From Chrysochromulina tobinii (taxonomy: Eukaryota > Haptophyta > Prymnesiales > Chrysochromulinaceae), in assembly GCA_001275005.1 (NCBI GenBank), contig JWZX01002432.1, positions 1 to 45,745 on the forward strand: a stretch of 45,745 nucleotides of DNA, read 5' to 3'. The stretch's first letter is position 1. Each line of letters starts with the position of its first letter. Of the stretch, positions 24,423-33,394 are shown in pieces. The position numbers and the translations under genes are program-made. Under the pieces are notes generated by a model. That model was not told the DNA's origin. It did not search any database and saw only the letters and a list, made by a program, of their open reading frames with translations.

Positions 24423-25925
24423 ATGGACGAAACTGGTTTTTCGGGCACGCGAAATTCCCCACTTCCAAATTTGCAAAAGCGGTGTTGTCACACCACTCCT
24501 CTCGTACGGTCGACTGTGCGCGAGCCGCCCAAACAGATGGACGCCGCGATCGCGGCGCGGCTGTATCCGCCACCCTTGAGCGGCGCTGGCCTCAACTTTA
24601 GCCTCTCGCTCACGACGTTCGCCACACAATGGCGAAAATTGGAGGTCCATCTTCCTGCCCTGCTCCACGGCTTGCGTTCCGGCAAGATAGAGGACTATGT
24701 TAGCGGCGAGGGGCAGGATCGCTGGGTGGACCAAATCTTCAAAGGGCGACGAAGAGAAAAGCTGTTTATGGTCGAGAGCGGAGCCTTCGATGGCGTCTTG
24801 TCGAGCAACACACTATTCCTAGAAGCAGTTCGGGGCTGGGGCTGTTTGCTTGTCGAGGCCAACCCCTTGTTGCTGCCGGTGATTCTCGGCTCGAGGCGCC
24901 GTTGTCACGTCTTCTCGGGCGGCTTGCAAATGAGCGACAAGCCCGTCGAGTATGCCGACTTCCATCCGGCCCACACCATGGGCAGCTTCGACTCCTTCGT
25001 CGACAAGGAGATGCTGAGCATCGTGAAGGCGAAGGTTCGACTGCTTAAAAATCAAATCGTCGGGAAGGACTCGAAGGCCGAAGCTGATACGAAGTCGATC
25101 TCCGTCCCAAGCTTCCCATTGCACCGCATCCTGCTCGCTGCCGGCCAGCGCGTCGTCGACTACTGGAGCCTCGACACGCAGGGGAGTGAGCCTCTGATCC
25201 TCGCGCACACCAACTTCACGGCGATCGAGGTGGGCGTCTTGACCGTCGAGCACGAGGAGCATGCGGCTCGGCGCTATGAGATTTGCAAGACGCTCGAGCA
25301 GCGAGGCTTCACACGTGTCCAAAAGACCGGAAAGGATGATTACTTTGCCAATCGAGCCTATTTTGAGCGCAGGGGCTTTGGATTTTCATTTGAAGGTATT
25401 CCGTGTCCTTCCTCGATTCACGACGCTACTTTGGAGTCTCAGGCAGAGGGAGGTGACTATGCCGACAGAGCACACATGACATATGCCGACAGAGCACACA
25501 TGACAGACGTGGGTCGCCTAGACGTGGGTCGCCTCCCAAAACATTCAAATGGCCTGCGCGCGCCCAAAGCCCGCAGCGGGTGGACACCCGAGCAGCGCGC
25601 GGCACAAAAGGCTGCGCGAGCCCGCGTCCGCGCTGCACTCCGCGCCCGCTGCCTAGATGAAGGCAAGGACTGCGAGTTGGTGCGCATGATGGAGGAAGTG
25701 GCTTTTGGCAAACACGAAGGCAAGCCGGAGTCGGCGATGGTCTCTAAGGGTCGGTTTCTGAAGAGGCAAAAGTTGCTGAAGAGGCAAAGGAAGGAGCATG
25801 GGAAGGAGGTGCTCTCCAGGGCGGTTCGAGAAGATCGGGTGGTGGAGGTGGCCCCCTGCCCGGCATCGGCCCTGGGCTGCGACAAGGCGACTGGTGCTCC
25901 GATTTCCCGTCACTGGGGTGAGTGA
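24423..25925 (+). CDS. FkbM-type SAM-dependent methyltransferase (500 aa)
   Basis: A Methyltransf_21/FkbM-family enzyme, which O-methylates sugars or small metabolites using S-adenosylmethionine. The fold is visible at ~110-330: motif I FMVESGAFDGVLSSNTLFLE, motif II strand CLLVEANP, and the late block VVDYWSLDTQGSEPLIL, matching the family's iDflslDvEG.E. It is followed by VGVLTVEHEEH. After ~345 the protein becomes low complexity: the octapeptide YADRAHMT twice, DVGRL twice, then a basic Lys/Arg/Gln tail (FLKRQKLLKRQRKE) that could bind nucleic acid or target the nucleus. No signal peptide. The start at 24423 is the first ATG in frame; 24537 (MDAAI) is an alternative. Confidence 0.75.
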   Translation: MDETGFSGTRNSPLPNLQKRCCHTTPLVRSTVREPPKQMDAAIAARLYPPPLSGAGLNFSLSLTTFATQWRKLEVHLPALLHGLRSGKIEDYVSGEGQDRWVDQIFKGRRREKLFMVESGAFDGVLSSNTLFLEAVRGWGCLLVEANPLLLPVILGSRRRCHVFSGGLQMSDKPVEYADFHPAHTMGSFDSFVDKEMLSIVKAKVRLLKNQIVGKDSKAEADTKSISVPSFPLHRILLAAGQRVVDYWSLDTQGSEPLILAHTNFTAIEVGVLTVEHEEHAARRYEICKTLEQRGFTRVQKTGKDDYFANRAYFERRGFGFSFEGIPCPSSIHDATLESQAEGGDYADRAHMTYADRAHMTDVGRLDVGRLPKHSNGLRAPKARSGWTPEQRAAQKAARARVRAALRARCLDEGKDCELVRMMEEVAFGKHEGKPESAMVSKGRFLKRQKLLKRQRKEHGKEVLSRAVREDRVVEVAPCPASALGCDKATGAPISRHWGE

Positions 25926-26237
25926 ACAATCGGTGTGCCTCATCAGCGGAGCTGGGAGGCAGGCAGCGCGGAGTACGGTACGTATCGCGTGCATGATCCC
26001 GCGTGTGCCCTCGAGAGAGGCGTATGTACGCTCGACCCCCTGGAATGAACCTTAGACTTTGTTGGCGGGAAGGGGTTTCCCGTCCTACCGGTCTCTTACC
26101 TTACCGCTTACGTCTTTCGTAGCTCATCGGTACCGGTACCGAGCAGCGCGGGGTCGTGTCACTATTTTTTTTTTGGAGGAAATTCACACAGTTTTCACAG
26201 GCACGAGTGGCCGCGTCGCCGATGCGCAAAGGCTTCA
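25926..26237. other. Intergenic region upstream of the fusion gene
   Basis: 312 bp. Contains repeated CCGGT/GGTACC-type motifs (CATCGGTACCGGTACCGAG near 26130) resembling the outer edge of the leader repeat but without its core. It also has a run of ten T at 26165-26174, about 65 bp before the ATG. No gene is seen. Confidence 0.4.
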
Positions 26238-29200
26238 ATGGCGACGCGCGGAGAGATGCCTGTCAGTGGAGAGATGCCTGTCAAGAAGGTCGATGCGCGC
26301 GATTGCAATCTGTTGCTCGATGAGCTGGCTGCAATGCTGGGCTGTGCAGCTGTACGCAAAGTTCAGAATCTGCACAAGGCCGCTCAAGACCTGACCTGCA
26401 CCCAGGCGAAGCAGGCAGAGAATAGCCCGACGATTGCAAAGGAGCCTCTACCGACCGTCGTCGTCACGACGGGCAACGATCGCGATCCGCAGTCTGAACC
26501 GCGCGCCAAAGTTTTGATCAGCGCCCTCATCCAGCATGGCAAGCTCGCACCGATCTTTGTGACACGTTACCATACATCGTCAAGGCCTGCCACGATCATA
26601 AGCCTGATGACACAGAACGATGCCATCGCCGTCGTCGTCGTCGATGGCAACGGGACTCATCTGCGGATGCGCGATGCGAAACATGACTTTCGTCTGCACG
26701 GCGGCTTTGGTGTATTCCGTGTGAAAAACGTCCTGAGAGGTTGCTCTGACAACCTGACGTCAGCATGCGCATTGCGCGAGGGTGATGTGTTTGTCGATTG
26801 CACGGCGGGTCAGCTGCAGGACGCGCTCGTGGCTGCGGCGGCGGTCGGCCCGACGGGACGTGTGATCGCGCTCGAGGCCAGCCCTCTGCTGTGGTCGGTC
26901 TCCTCGGGTCGGCCGGTCTGCACAGGCGACGAGGACATCGATCGGCTCTTGAACGAGCGTATCGAGGTGCGGCTGGGTGAGGCGGCCGAGCTGCTGCGAG
27001 CGATGCCGACCGGCTCCGCCGACGTGGTGTACTTCGACCCGATGTTCACGAGGCCGGTCAAGGCCGACACGAGCTTCGAGACGCTCCGACCGCTCGCATA
27101 TCACGAGGCGCTCTCGGCAGAGGCGATCGCGCAGGCGCGGCGCGTGGCGCGACGACTCGTCCTCGTGACCGATCAGCCGGCCAGTGGCGAGCTCGAGCGC
27201 CTCGGCCTTCGGGTGGTCTGGAACGGCCAGCGCAAGCGCTACGGCGCCATCGAGAGCTTGCAGGCCGAGGCTACGGGCGCCATCTCGGGCGTGGTCGAGA
27301 TCGCCGCGGGAGCCGCGGAAGTACGTGGCAGCGGCCGAGGGGGCCGTGGCGGCCACGTCGATGCCCACGACGACGCGCCAATCGCCCACGACGACGCGTC
27401 GGCTGCCCGTGCCGCACGTCGGGCAGCACGTCGCACAGCCGCTGCGCCGTCCGCCGTCGCACAGTACGCAGCTGTGACATCACCGCCGCCACCATCACCG
27501 CCTCCCTCGCCACCTCCGTCGCTACCGCCGCCCTCGCCGCCACCTCTGTCGCCGCCGCCACCTCTGCCGCCACTGCCACCGCCGTCAACGGCGCCCGCAA
27601 CGGCGCTCATCGTGCGCCTCGAGGCAACCTCTTTGGGTCTCGCATGGCCGCTGCAGGAGCTGCGCCTCGGTTTGGCCACGCAGGGGGCGCTCGGCATCCG
27701 GTGCTACGACTGGGTGCTCATCGAGCGCGGCGTGTGCGCGATTGCTTGCAGGGCCGCGCTCGACCCGAGCGTGCCCGACGGGAGCGCGATGCTGCCCGAG
27801 TGGATGCATGCTCAGCTCCGTGCCGCCGCCCACGACGACGCCCACGACGACGGCGCGCCGACTGCTCACGACAGCGCTGCGGCGGCTCACGACAGCGCGT
27901 CTGCTGGCCCAGTGGGACAGCCTCTCGTCGGCCGACTGAGCGCTGTCGTGAGCGCGGAGAGGGTCGGCCTTCTGAGGGACGACACGGCCGTTGGTTTGGC
28001 GCCGTCTCGAGCGCTCACGGTGGCGCTGCGGGTGACCTTCGCGCTCGCTCGAAGAGGTGCTCGAGACGGCGCGATCCAGGCCGAGGGCGAGGACGACGAT
28101 GCTGTGGGGTTGGCGCTCGCCGCCGCCTCCTCCTCCGAGGCGAGCGCCGTGTCGAGCGCCGAGGACGACGAGCTCGAGCGCGAGCGCGAAGAGGGGCCAC
28201 CACGACGACGCGTCGACGGCCGACCAATCGAAGGACCTCCGCACGCGCCGTCGCGGGCGGCTAGCGCTCCTCGCGCATTGTTCGACGCGGCGGCGCTCGG
28301 CGCGGCGCGTCGGCAGTTGCTTGGGCTGCCGCTGCTTCTGGGTGGACTGTGCGCTGTGCAGCGGCTCGACGGCGTGGCGGTGCTGCGAGTCTGCGGGTGG
28401 GACTGTGGCGAGAGCGGCGGTGGTGGCGAGGGCGGCGAGGGCGGCGGGGGTTGCGGTGGCGGCGGTGGCGGCGGTGGGGGCGAGGTCGGCGAGGGCGGCG
28501 TTCTTCGAAGGGGCGAGCCGGACGATCCTTCTCTGCGCCCGCGCCCCTGTTGCATCGGCCTTGCGACCGTGCTCCACGTGGTCGATGATGGTGACCACGT
28601 GGAGCCGACACGCCGTACCGCTCTGCCATCGAGGAGTCCATGCGCGAACGATGCGAGATGCACGATGCACGGCGCACGTGTCCTCTCCGCCCTCACCCGC
28701 CATGCCCTCGCACTCCTCTCTGCCTCGCTCGGCGCGCAACGAGCGCTTGCCTCAGGCGATGCGAGGCTGTCCGCGGCCGCCGCTGGTGGAGGCCATGCGT
28801 TGCTCTGCGGCCCGTCTGGCAATGGGAAGCGCCGCCTCCTTCGGCGTCTGGCTGCCCGAGTGCAGCGTCGCCTCCCAGGCACGTCGCTCGTGCGGGTGCG
28901 CTGTGCCTCCCTCCTCGCCGCCGCCAGCTCGGGCCGCCTCGCCGCGGCGCTCGATGCCCCATTTGACGAAGCGCGCCGCGCCGTCCCGAGCGTGCTGCTG
29001 CTGAGCGAGCTCGGCCTGCTGGCACCCGCCGCGCCCGCCTCCTCGGGTGCGGGCGCCGACTCGGAGGGCGGAGTGCACACCCAGGTGGCCATGGCGCTGC
29101 TCAGAGCGATGCGCTCGACGCCACCGGGCGTTCTCGTCATGGGCAGTGCGCTCGATCCGCTCCATCTACCACCGTGCCTTCGCTTCCACGGAGGATTCGA

Positions 29201-30878
29201 AGCGCTCTTTGAGCACACGCTGCCGACGGCCGCCCAGCGCGCGGCGCTGCTTGCCAGCTGGCTGCCCGGCGCGGCGCTCACCGGCACGGCGCTGCCTGGG
29301 CGCCTCTCCGCCACCAATCCCATCGGCTCGCCGACGGGCCACAGTCAACGTGGCGAGGAGGATGCTCCTAATACGGATGCTCCTAATACGGATGCTCCTT
29401 ATATGGATGCTCCTAATTTGGATGTCCCTAATATGGAAGGTCCTACCACGAAGGCGCGAGCGGCGGCGGCGGCGACAGGGCGAGAGCCCTTGGCGGACGA
29501 GCTGCGAGCCGATGCGCCGCTCAGCGCAGCGGTGCATGCAACTGTGCTGAGCGAGCTCACGGCCGGACGTTCGCTACGCGAGGTTCGCCGGCTGCTCGGC
29601 GCCGTGGCAGTGCGTGCGAGCGCTCGCGGCGGCGTGCCCACTTGGGGAGACGTTATCACCATACTACAGGTGCTCGTGCCCACCGAAGCTCCCTCCCCGA
29701 TGATCTCTGGCGTCCAGGGTCTCGGCAGCGGGTTGACGAACCCCTGGGCTCGCGTGGGCGGGTACTGTGCGCTGCGCGCGCGTCTGCAACGACTCCTCGC
29801 GACCATGCAGAGCGCGGCTGGCACGGGAGGTGTAACGGCTCTCGGGGTGGCCCCCCCGAGCGGCGCGCTGCTCTACGGCCCCTCGGGCAACGGCAAGTCG
29901 CTGCTCGCGAGCTGCCTTGCGGCCGCGTGCGGCTGGCCCACATTCTGCGTCAAAGGTTCTCAGCTGTTCGGCGCGTACGTGGGCGAAACGGAGGCGGCCA
30001 TTCGGGAGCTCTTCCGCAAGGCTCGAGAGAATGCGCCGTCGATTGTGCTGCTCGACGAGCTCGATGCCATCGGCGGCAGCCGCGGTGACCTCGGCGAGGC
30101 GAGCGAGCAGGGCGGCGGCGGCACCGCAATGGAACGCGCCCTCTCTACCTTGCTCAACGAGATGGACGGCGTCGGGATCGCGGGACCCAAATTTGGGAGC
30201 GTGGGCGACGGCGCGGGCGCCGTCTCGGGCGTACCCGCCGTCTTCCTGCTCGGCCTCACCAACCGGCCAGAGCTCGTCGACGCGGCACTCCTTCGGCCTG
30301 GGCGCCTCGAGCAGCTCCTCCACGTGCCTCACCCTAATTTGGAAGAGCGTGAGGCCATATTAGGAGTGCACACGCGCCACGTCACTCTGGGAGACGAGGT
30401 GAACCTCGCCAGCATCGCTGAGCGGACGGAGCGCTTCAGCGGCGCGGCGCTCGCAGCTCTGTGTCGAGAGACGACGATGCAGGCGCTCGCACGCCAGTGG
30501 CGGCGGCGGCGGGGGGGGGGCGGCCGATGGGAGCGAAGGAGGACGGCGAAGTCAACGACAACGATGACGATGGTGAGGAGGAGGAAGAGGAGGAAGAGGA
30601 GGAAGAGGAGGAGGAGGAGGGCGTCGCGCTGTCCGGAGGTACCGCCGCGGCGTTCGTCGAGGAGGACGACATGGATGAGTCGATCTTGGTCCGCGCGATG
30701 GATTTCGAAAGGGCTGGACGCGTCGTGCTGCGCTCGCTGGTACACTCTGACCAAGAGCATGCCAAGTTGGAGCAGAGGGACGCGAAGTTCCGAGCATCGA
30801 GGACCATGTGACGACCGTCAGAAGACCATGTGCTTCGAGGACCATGTGACGCTCGCAGGCGCTCCAAGTCGGTCCTAA
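26238..30878 (+). CDS. RsmJ/YpiP-like methyltransferase fused to a type II AAA+ ATPase (1546 codons)
   Basis: Residues ~70-350 form a class I methyltransferase of the RsmJ/YpiP type (rRNA guanine-N2 methylase relatives). Seen: TVVVTTGNDRDP...ALIQHGK...FVTR, motif I DVFVDCTAGQLQDALVAAAAV near 183, VIALEASPLLWS, and motif IV DVVYFDPMFTRPVKAD (DPMF is the RsmJ hallmark). A Pro-rich linker (~415-455) follows. The AAA+ part starts ~790. D1 has Walker A GPSGNGKRRLL (~857) but a degenerate Walker B (VLLLSELGLL), PEX1-like. D2 has GPSGNGKSLL (~1214), Walker B IVLLDELDAIGG, sensor LLGLTNRPELVDAALLRPGRLEQLL with arginine fingers, and FSGAALAALCRET. The overall layout is Cdc48-clade (PEX1/AFG2-like). 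After ~1420 the frame is wrong; see 30511-30811. Two separate genes cannot be excluded. Confidence 0.75.
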   Translation: MATRGEMPVSGEMPVKKVDARDCNLLLDELAAMLGCAAVRKVQNLHKAAQDLTCTQAKQAENSPTIAKEPLPTVVVTTGNDRDPQSEPRAKVLISALIQHGKLAPIFVTRYHTSSRPATIISLMTQNDAIAVVVVDGNGTHLRMRDAKHDFRLHGGFGVFRVKNVLRGCSDNLTSACALREGDVFVDCTAGQLQDALVAAAAVGPTGRVIALEASPLLWSVSSGRPVCTGDEDIDRLLNERIEVRLGEAAELLRAMPTGSADVVYFDPMFTRPVKADTSFETLRPLAYHEALSAEAIAQARRVARRLVLVTDQPASGELERLGLRVVWNGQRKRYGAIESLQAEATGAISGVVEIAAGAAEVRGSGRGGRGGHVDAHDDAPIAHDDASAARAARRAARRTAAAPSAVAQYAAVTSPPPPSPPPSPPPSLPPPSPPPLSPPPPLPPLPPPSTAPATALIVRLEATSLGLAWPLQELRLGLATQGALGIRCYDWVLIERGVCAIACRAALDPSVPDGSAMLPEWMHAQLRAAAHDDAHDDGAPTAHDSAAAAHDSASAGPVGQPLVGRLSAVVSAERVGLLRDDTAVGLAPSRALTVALRVTFALARRGARDGAIQAEGEDDDAVGLALAAASSSEASAVSSAEDDELEREREEGPPRRRVDGRPIEGPPHAPSRAASAPRALFDAAALGAARRQLLGLPLLLGGLCAVQRLDGVAVLRVCGWDCGESGGGGEGGEGGGGCGGGGGGGGGEVGEGGVLRRGEPDDPSLRPRPCCIGLATVLHVVDDGDHVEPTRRTALPSRSPCANDARCTMHGARVLSALTRHALALLSASLGAQRALASGDARLSAAAAGGGHALLCGPSGNGKRRLLRRLAARVQRRLPGTSLVRVRCASLLAAASSGRLAAALDAPFDEARRAVPSVLLLSELGLLAPAAPASSGAGADSEGGVHTQVAMALLRAMRSTPPGVLVMGSALDPLHLPPCLRFHGGFEALFEHTLPTAAQRAALLASWLPGAALTGTALPGRLSATNPIGSPTGHSQRGEEDAPNTDAPNTDAPYMDAPNLDVPNMEGPTTKARAAAAATGREPLADELRADAPLSAAVHATVLSELTAGRSLREVRRLLGAVAVRASARGGVPTWGDVITILQVLVPTEAPSPMISGVQGLGSGLTNPWARVGGYCALRARLQRLLATMQSAAGTGGVTALGVAPPSGALLYGPSGNGKSLLASCLAAACGWPTFCVKGSQLFGAYVGETEAAIRELFRKARENAPSIVLLDELDAIGGSRGDLGEASEQGGGGTAMERALSTLLNEMDGVGIAGPKFGSVGDGAGAVSGVPAVFLLGLTNRPELVDAALLRPGRLEQLLHVPHPNLEEREAILGVHTRHVTLGDEVNLASIAERTERFSGAALAALCRETTMQALARQWRRRRGGGGRWERRRTAKSTTTMTMVRRRKRRKRRKRRRRRASRCPEVPPRRSSRRTTWMSRSWSARWISKGLDASCCARWYTLTKSMPSWSRGTRSSEHRGPCDDRQKTMCFEDHVTLAGAPSRS
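29362..29448 (+). repeat. 15-bp coding minisatellite in the AAA+ gene
   Basis: Five consecutive 15-bp units of GATGCTCCTAATACG and variants (29362, 29377, 29392, 29407, 29422), plus a degenerate sixth. They encode DAPNT-type pentapeptides between D1 and D2. The tract is clearly less GC-rich than the surrounding gene. Confidence 0.85.
30511..30811 (+). other. Frame switch at a G10 run; probable true C-terminus of the AAA+ protein
   Basis: A run of ten G at 30511-30520 lies directly after the D2 helical lid. Beyond it the upstream frame yields an Arg-rich, non-protein-like tail. The -1 frame yields a long Glu run, then AAAFVEEDDMDESILVRAMDFERAG and a plausible end at 30811. AAA+ proteins often end with a conserved helix and an acidic tail in this position. 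A length error or polymorphism in the homopolymer, or slippage, explains this best. Confidence 0.6.
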
Positions 30879-31886
30879 CCGGTGCGCCGCCGCACGCACG
30901 CCATGCGAAGCACGCCATGTGAAGCACGCCATGCGACGCCATGCGACGCTCGCACGCTACGTGGGCGACGCACAGGCAAACCACCAACCCTGCCCCCTGT
31001 CCATGGCGGTGGCTTGGACTGAATCCTCTGCGAGATCCCTCCCGAGGCTCGGGCAGCCATCGCGGACGCTGCCTAATGAGGAGAAACCTCCTAATTTGGG
31101 ACGCTTGCATGCGCGAGGGCCGGCCACCGCCATCGAGCGGATGAGTCTGGGACACATATGGCACAAAACATGCGCCGCGCCGCATACGACCCTGAACTCG
31201 AGCCACTTTGGCCTTCCGCTGATGAAACAGTACCATTGGAATTACCGACGGAGCACTCTGCGATGATGTCATAACACTCTGGCACCAGACTTCTGAGGAA
31301 AGCATCCGCAACGCCCGGGCCCACCGCCAGGCGGGTTAGTCACATAACTTGCGCCGCGCCGCATACGACCCTGAACTCGAACCACTTTGGCCTTCCGCTG
31401 ATGAAACAGTACCATTGGAATTACCGACGGAGCTTTCCGCGATGATGTCATAACACTCTGGCACCAGACTTCTGAGGAAAGCATCCGTAACGCCCGGGCC
31501 GCGTGCTCATTCGTGCCCATGCTTGCCAATGCTCAATCGATCCGCGCCTTTGCCGCAGGCGAGACTGTAGACTGTACAAACTCCTTGAAAGTGCTGGTCG
31601 ATGGATGTCCACGAGCGTTGCAAACGGGTGACGCAAACCGCACAGAAAGTTCTTTCGCGTTCAAAGTCCTCAGCGCCGCAGCGGCGCAAGTCCCCAGACG
31701 CACGGCAGCGCGGATTCATACAAGAACCTCCCTCGCGGGGACAGTATGTAGGTTTCGAGGAGACAGTAGATTGTTCCTTGTAGAGAGAGCGCCCTGGCAT
31801 GCCAGTTACTAATACTTAATGCGCATCGCATCATTTCTGTCGAGGGAAAGCTTTTTAGTTCGGTACAGACGTGATCAGAAGTGCGG
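30812..31886. other. Convergent repeat-rich intergenic region
   Basis: 1075 bp between the AAA+ gene (+) and the IQ-motif gene (-) ends. At 30785-30960 short motifs recur: CGAGGACCATGTGACG twice, and GCCATGCGA/GCCATGTGA-type units five times. A 151-bp direct duplication follows (listed separately). The remainder to 31886 shows no supported gene. Confidence 0.5.
31171..31500. repeat. 151-bp direct duplication, 179-bp period
   Basis: Copy 1 (31171-31321) and copy 2 (31350-31500) are about 95 % identical by eye. They start TGCGCCGCGCCGCATACGAC and end AACGCCCGGGCC, and are separated by 28 bp of unrelated sequence. Differences include CTCGAGCC/CTCGAACC and GCACTCTGCG/GCTTTCCGCG. No long conserved protein is apparent in either copy. 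The near identity indicates recent duplication or conversion. Confidence 0.9.
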
Positions 31887-33392
31887 TTACCTCCTGCCGC
31901 AACATCTGAATATTGCTCGTCGCATCCTGGGTCGTGCCGCTGTATAATCGGCTATCCCGAGGCCGAGCTCCTCGGCCTGGTGCTGCACCTGCAGCTCCTC
32001 CCCGGCCACCAGGTTGGCATTCTCCAGGCGCGCATCCTCGAGGTCGAGATTGAGATCGAGATTTGCGTCCTCCCGGTCGAGATTGAGATCGAGATTTGCG
32101 TCCTCCTTGTTGAGATCGAACGATGGTCCCAATGTAAGCTGCGTGGGCGAGAGTGGTTCCGAGCTCCGCGGCCGTTGCACCAACGGGCTCAGCGTCCAGC
32201 AATGCACCGAGGCCGCCGCCTGCTGGAGCTGGATCTCATCGAGCTCGGCCGCCGAGATCGCGAACGCGAGGGCGCTCTCGTAATCTCCCACCGCTCGGAA
32301 GTGCTGTAGCCACACCTGCCTTCGGATCTCGTCGCATGCGAAGCGCGAGCGCCGCCCACGCTCCCCCGCCTGCAGCAAGCACGCCGCTCGGACCACCGAT
32401 GCGTCGGGGTTCGCCGCCAGCTTGCCGCTGCGGCACTTGCTGAGGACACCCGCGGCCCGGGGCCCAACCTGGCGCAAGCAGCCGCCCTGGCGCAAGAGGC
32501 CAGTCACATCCTGTGCCAGCTTGTCCCAAAAGGAATCGTCGACCAGCACCTTCTCCGCGGCCGCCTTCTCTGCTGCCGCCTTCACCGCTGGGCTGGTCTC
32601 GACATCGAAAAGCAGCATCTTGTCTACTCCAGGTGAAAACTCTGACAGCCGAAGGCAGCGCAACTCTTCACAGACAAGGCAGTACATTTTCCTGTAATGC
32701 ATCTTCTTAGCCGCTTGCACCTTCGTCACACTGAGCAGGCCGCTGGATTCGACGGGTAGGCAGCGGAGCCACCTCGAATCGAGCCGCTCAGCAACCTTCT
32801 CGGTGGACAGGCAGCGACAGATTCTGTTGTGTGGATTCGTTCGGGCGGCAGCAGCCTCGACCTCAAGCTTCTCCTGGACGACCACCGCTGGCTCCCACAT
32901 GCCATGGCGTATGTGGCTCTGTAGCAATTGCGCCCTCGTCGCCTCCTGCAGCGCATTGCGAGCTGCTAACCCTCGGAAGGTGCTCTGCAGCTTAAGGGCA
33001 GCCTGCTTCTTAGCCACCTGCTTCGCCCATGCCATCCCGAGTGCATCTGCCTCGTCCTCCGCCACCTCGTCCACCGCCACTTCGATCGCCGCCGCCTCGT
33101 CCGCCGCCGCCTCGTCCGCCGCTGCCGCCTCGTCCGCCGCGGGGCCCGCCGACACCTCCGCCGCAAGCGTTGCGTCCGTGTTGGCGCACGCGGGCGGTGC
33201 GGCGGTCGCTCTCGAGCGCGCGCCGACAAGAGAGCGCCGCCAAAATACTCTGGCAAAGTCTGCAAAATCACTCCGTGATCCGACCGTCAGCAATCGTAAG
33301 CATGTACCCTTACTGAAATTTCGTGAACTTGTTCCTGGGCAAATTTGTGTGACGCACTGCAAAGCTACTGGTAGACGAGCAGGTCGACACAT
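31887..33392 (-). CDS. IQ-motif protein of unknown function (up to 501 aa)
   Basis: One IQ motif is visible (QAALKLQSTFRGLAARNALQ, ~129-148), suggesting calmodulin or myosin-light-chain binding. A Cys-containing block with KMYCLVCEELRCLRLSEF follows, then helical stretches (ACLLQAGERGRRSRFACDEIRRQVWLQHF...YESALAFAISAAELDEIQLQ) that could form TPR-like helices. Near the C-terminus, EDANLDLNLD is repeated. The first ~115 residues are Ala/Glu/Asp-rich. The first ATG at 33392 is only 2 bp from the divergent Tic22-like ATG at 33395, so the real start is probably further in; the ATG at 33035 (MAWAKQ, just before the IQ motif) is a good candidate. No other domain is recognised. Confidence 0.55.
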   Translation of the reverse strand: MCRPARLPVALQCVTQICPGTSSRNFSKGTCLRLLTVGSRSDFADFARVFWRRSLVGARSRATAAPPACANTDATLAAEVSAGPAADEAAAADEAAADEAAAIEVAVDEVAEDEADALGMAWAKQVAKKQAALKLQSTFRGLAARNALQEATRAQLLQSHIRHGMWEPAVVVQEKLEVEAAAARTNPHNRICRCLSTEKVAERLDSRWLRCLPVESSGLLSVTKVQAAKKMHYRKMYCLVCEELRCLRLSEFSPGVDKMLLFDVETSPAVKAAAEKAAAEKVLVDDSFWDKLAQDVTGLLRQGGCLRQVGPRAAGVLSKCRSGKLAANPDASVVRAACLLQAGERGRRSRFACDEIRRQVWLQHFRAVGDYESALAFAISAAELDEIQLQQAAASVHCWTLSPLVQRPRSSEPLSPTQLTLGPSFDLNKEDANLDLNLDREDANLDLNLDLEDARLENANLVAGEELQVQHQAEELGLGIADYTAARPRMRRAIFRCCGRR

Positions 33393-33394
33393 CG

